A DNA stretch of 64,000 nt from Mycolicibacterium frederiksbergense (GTDB taxonomy: Bacteria > Actinomycetota > Actinomycetes > Mycobacteriales > Mycobacteriaceae), in assembly GCF_029893345.1 (NCBI RefSeq), contig NZ_JARXVE010000008.1:186001-250000 (forward strand), in the 5' to 3' direction. Made by a program: the position numbers and the translations under genes. The notes under the pieces are model-generated. The model was not told the DNA's origin and made no database searches. It saw nothing but the letters and a program-made list of their open reading frames with translations. The first letter of the stretch is position 1. Each line of letters starts with the position of its first letter. Of this stretch, positions 61,714 through 64,000 are shown one piece after another.

Positions 61714-64000
61714 CTACCCCTTCAACGCGTCGGCGGCGGGTCCGAGGTCGAGGAACACCGTCTCCCCGTTGGCGTCGTCGAGCCCGTCGTTGTCGGTGAC
61801 CACATACAGGTTCTGATTCCCGGCGATCGCGAAACCTTCGACCTTCTCCTGCACATAGCCGTTGGTGGCCTGCAGATCGGGCAACAGATTGCGGGCCAAG
61901 CTCTTCGGTAGAACCTGCGGCTTGTCGGCGGCCGAGGTCACGCCCTGGCCGTCCGGAATCGCCACCCGGTACAGCGCTTTCAGTCGCGCATCTGGCCCGT
62001 TGAGCTTGTCGCGTTCGAGGATCAGCAATTCGCCGTCGTGGACGGCGATTTCGGAGGTGCCGACCCAGTCGTCGGGGGTGTTGGTCGGCTCCAGCTGATA
62101 GCCAAACCATTCCCACTTGTCACCGTCCGGCGTGTAGCGCCCGATGCGGACCACGCCCTTCGGATCGGATTTGAGCTCGCGCTGCAACGCCACCCAGACC
62201 GAGTCACCGTCGACGGCAACACCTTCGAGGCCCTGGCTGCCGAGCTGGGCCGCAGTGTCTTTGGGCAGCGGTACCCGCTTCTCGATGCGACCTGTTGCGT
62301 CGACGTAGACGAGCTGATTGCCGGGGCCGTCCTCGCCTTCCACGGCCAGGACGAAACCTCCGTCGGGACGGGCGGATACGCCCTCGGTATCGAGCGTGAC
62401 CGGAGTGCCGTCTTCGGTGATCGGCAACGCGGTATCGATCAGGGCCGGCTTCTGGTTCACATCGATACCAAGGATGCGGGCCGGCCCGTACGCGATGTCG
62501 GTGGCGGTGTACAGCCGGTTGGCGTCGCGCGGGTCCGCGGACAACGCGCCGAGCGCACCCCATCCGATCGGCGCACCACTTATGTCCCCGGAGACAATGG
62601 AGGGAAAGTTGGGTTTGCCCGCCCCGGCGAAGGCGTCGCCATATCCGTAGAGGTTGACCGAGGCCCGCACGTGGGCCTCGGCATCGTCGGCCTCCGAGGA
62701 GATCGCCAGCAGGTTGCGCGACGGGATCGGCAGGACACCTTCGGGCCCCGGCGAGGTCGGCAGGATCTGCCGGAACTTCGGCGCCTTGGGGTCGCTGACG
62801 TCGTAGACCGCGACGAAATTGCTGCGTTCTGAGGCGATCAGCGCGGTGGGCCGGCCACCAATGTTGGTGATGGCCAGGCCTTCTGGCTCGGGACCCTTGG
62901 ACTTGGCGCGGCTTTCGATGTGCAGGCCGGTGCGCACGGCGAGCTGTTCGAGGGAGTTGCCGGCGTCCCACACCACGTCACCGGTGTCGGCGTCGAAGAT
63001 CGTCCAGCCGCGGGTCCCGCCCTTCCAGTCGCCCTCATTCGCGGTGGCCAGGTAGTCATTGCCGATCCAGCCGATGGCGTCGGGTTCGCGCGGGGTGTCT
63101 TTGATCGCACCGGTCTGGTCGATCGTGCCGTCGTCTTTGGTGTCGATGCCGTCGACGGATTCGCTTCCGGCGCTGAAGATCTTGCTGACCGTGCCGGTGC
63201 GGCCGTCGATGACGGCGATGCCGTTGTTCTCCTGCAGGGTCACCGCGACCTGGCCGCGGGAGTTGATGCTGACGTACTCCGGCTCGAGATCCTCAGGGGT
63301 GTCCAGGCCGGCTTTCCGCGCAGCTTCGACGTCGAATTCGACGTTGCGGGGATTCCAGGTGTTCGGCGCACCCACCAGGTCGAGCAGTTGCACGAATCCG
63401 GTTGGCGGCTGCGGCAAGTCACCTTTCTCCTTGCCGCGCGGGGCGAACTCCTCGTCGCGCTGGTTCTCCATGGCGATCGCCGCGAAGGAGCCGTCGGGGC
63501 TGATGGCGATCGAGTCGGGCTGACCACCCAGATCGATGCTGTGCACACGGGTGCGGTCGCTGATCCGGACAATATCGACGCGTCCGGAAGGATGGGCGAA
63601 GTCCCCGCCGGTGGTGTCGACGACGACGAGAACGTGGTCTCCCACCGCCGCTACGGAGGTGGGCTGGTCATCGGCGTGGCCGAGTTCCTTGAGGGAAAGC
63701 GTGCCTCTGCCAACAGGTTTGGCGGGATCGTGGATATCGACGAAGCCGATGCGTTTGGCCGCGGCGTCGGTGTAGATGACGGTGTTGCCGTCGGGGGTGA
63801 CGGTGGAGATCTCGGCGACGGTCTCCTTTTCGACCGGATCCTCGGCCAGCTTGTTGAGATACACCGGGTATGTGGCGGTGCGGTGGTAGCGATCCGCGTC
63901 GGGCAGGTTCCAGTCGATCGGCGAGCTCGCCCTCTGGATCGCCGGCGCCTCTGGCTTCCGGTCCTCAGTGGTGCAGCCCGCCAGGATCAGCGCTGCTGCC
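61714..64000 (-). CDS. Phytase-like beta-propeller lipoprotein (5' end outside window)
   Basis: The frame continues past base 64000 on the minus strand, so the start is not seen; about 762 residues are present. The visible N-terminal part contains the lipobox ALILAGC (about 63980) followed by TTEDRKPEAPAIQRASSPID, so it is a cell-envelope lipoprotein. The body has repeated strands: DSIAISPDGSFAAIAMENQR, EPEYVSINSRGQVAVTLQEN, GPEPEGLAITNIGG and GLEGVAVDGDSVWVALQREL, typical of esterase-like/phytase-like beta-propellers. It may act on phosphate esters; the substrate is unknown. An internal GTG at 63864 is not the start. Confidence 0.8.
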   Translation of the reverse strand, partial: AAALILAGCTTEDRKPEAPAIQRASSPIDWNLPDADRYHRTATYPVYLNKLAEDPVEKETVAEISTVTPDGNTVIYTDAAAKRIGFVDIHDPAKPVGRGTLSLKELGHADDQPTSVAAVGDHVLVVVDTTGGDFAHPSGRVDIVRISDRTRVHSIDLGGQPDSIAISPDGSFAAIAMENQRDEEFAPRGKEKGDLPQPPTGFVQLLDLVGAPNTWNPRNVEFDVEAARKAGLDTPEDLEPEYVSINSRGQVAVTLQENNGIAVIDGRTGTVSKIFSAGSESVDGIDTKDDGTIDQTGAIKDTPREPDAIGWIGNDYLATANEGDWKGGTRGWTIFDADTGDVVWDAGNSLEQLAVRTGLHIESRAKSKGPEPEGLAITNIGGRPTALIASERSNFVAVYDVSDPKAPKFRQILPTSPGPEGVLPIPSRNLLAISSEADDAEAHVRASVNLYGYGDAFAGAGKPNFPSIVSGDISGAPIGWGALGALSADPRDANRLYTATDIAYGPARILGIDVNQKPALIDTALPITEDGTPVTLDTEGVSARPDGGFVLAVEGEDGPGNQLVYVDATGRIEKRVPLPKDTAAQLGSQGLEGVAVDGDSVWVALQRELKSDPKGVVRIGRYTPDGDKWEWFGYQLEPTNTPDDWVGTSEIAVHDGELLILERDKLNGPDARLKALYRVAIPDGQGVTSAADKPQVLPKSLARNLLPDLQATNGYVQEKVEGFAIAGNQNLYVVTDNDGLDDANGETVFLDLGPAADALKG

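Overview
The window comes from a fast-growing mycobacterium (Mycolicibacterium type). Evidence seen in the sequence: high-GC DNA with many GTG/TTG starts, mycolic-acid genes (hadABC and two cyclopropane-synthase-type methyltransferases), an Mkl-type Mce ATPase, and RpoB/RpoC close to those of M. smegmatis and M. tuberculosis as I remember them. From 1 to about 46 kb the gene order broadly follows the M. tuberculosis Rv0628-Rv0668 block as I recall it, with extra genes inserted. No transposase, integrase, CRISPR array, rRNA or phage gene was seen.

Layout. 1-8.4 kb, minus strand: rpoC (cut by the window edge), rpoB, mkl, rplL and rplJ, with clear terminators after rplL and mkl. 8.4-18.5 kb: a divergent HxlR/DUF1772 pair; a minus-strand set of an EEP phosphatase, a GH38 alpha-mannosidase, a SurA-like protein (FabD2 in M. 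tuberculosis annotation) and a ROK kinase; a nucleotidyltransferase; and a WYL regulator facing two DinB-like genes. 18.5-24.7 kb: a TetR gene whose 3' end is tandemly triplicated, a DUF2236 oxygenase-like gene, an ABC1 kinase, a LipG-like hydrolase and two mycolate methyltransferase genes. 24.8-26.7 kb: a YCII/DGPF protein with an ECF42-like sigma factor.

26.7-31.5 kb, minus strand: the translation and fatty-acid block tRNA-Thr, tRNA-Met, rpmG, hadA, hadB, hadC, tRNA-Trp, secE, nusG, rplK, rplA. 31.6-33.3 kb: an overlapping nsrR-hmp pair for nitric oxide defence. 33.5-38.1 kb: a glyoxalase-II-like gene, a DUF2235 protein lacking its serine nucleophile, an EchA3-like crotonase and a MarR-MFS pair with a strong palindrome. 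38.1-46.2 kb: recC-recB-recD with overlapping junctions.

46.2-57.8 kb is the most distinctive region. A nine-gene minus-strand operon encodes three paralogous proline-rich single-pass membrane proteins, then a MoxR AAA+ ATPase, a DUF58 protein, a small membrane protein, two BatA/BatB-like proteins (one with a lost metal-binding motif) and a TPR-like membrane protein with a long proline-rich tail. This looks like a mycobacterial MoxR/Bat envelope system with three duplicated extracytoplasmic partners. Facing it across about 300 bp is a lipoprotein gene with two small membrane-protein genes. The window closes with an L,D-transpeptidase, a secreted protein of unknown role, release factor 3 (prfC) and a phytase-like beta-propeller lipoprotein cut by the right edge.
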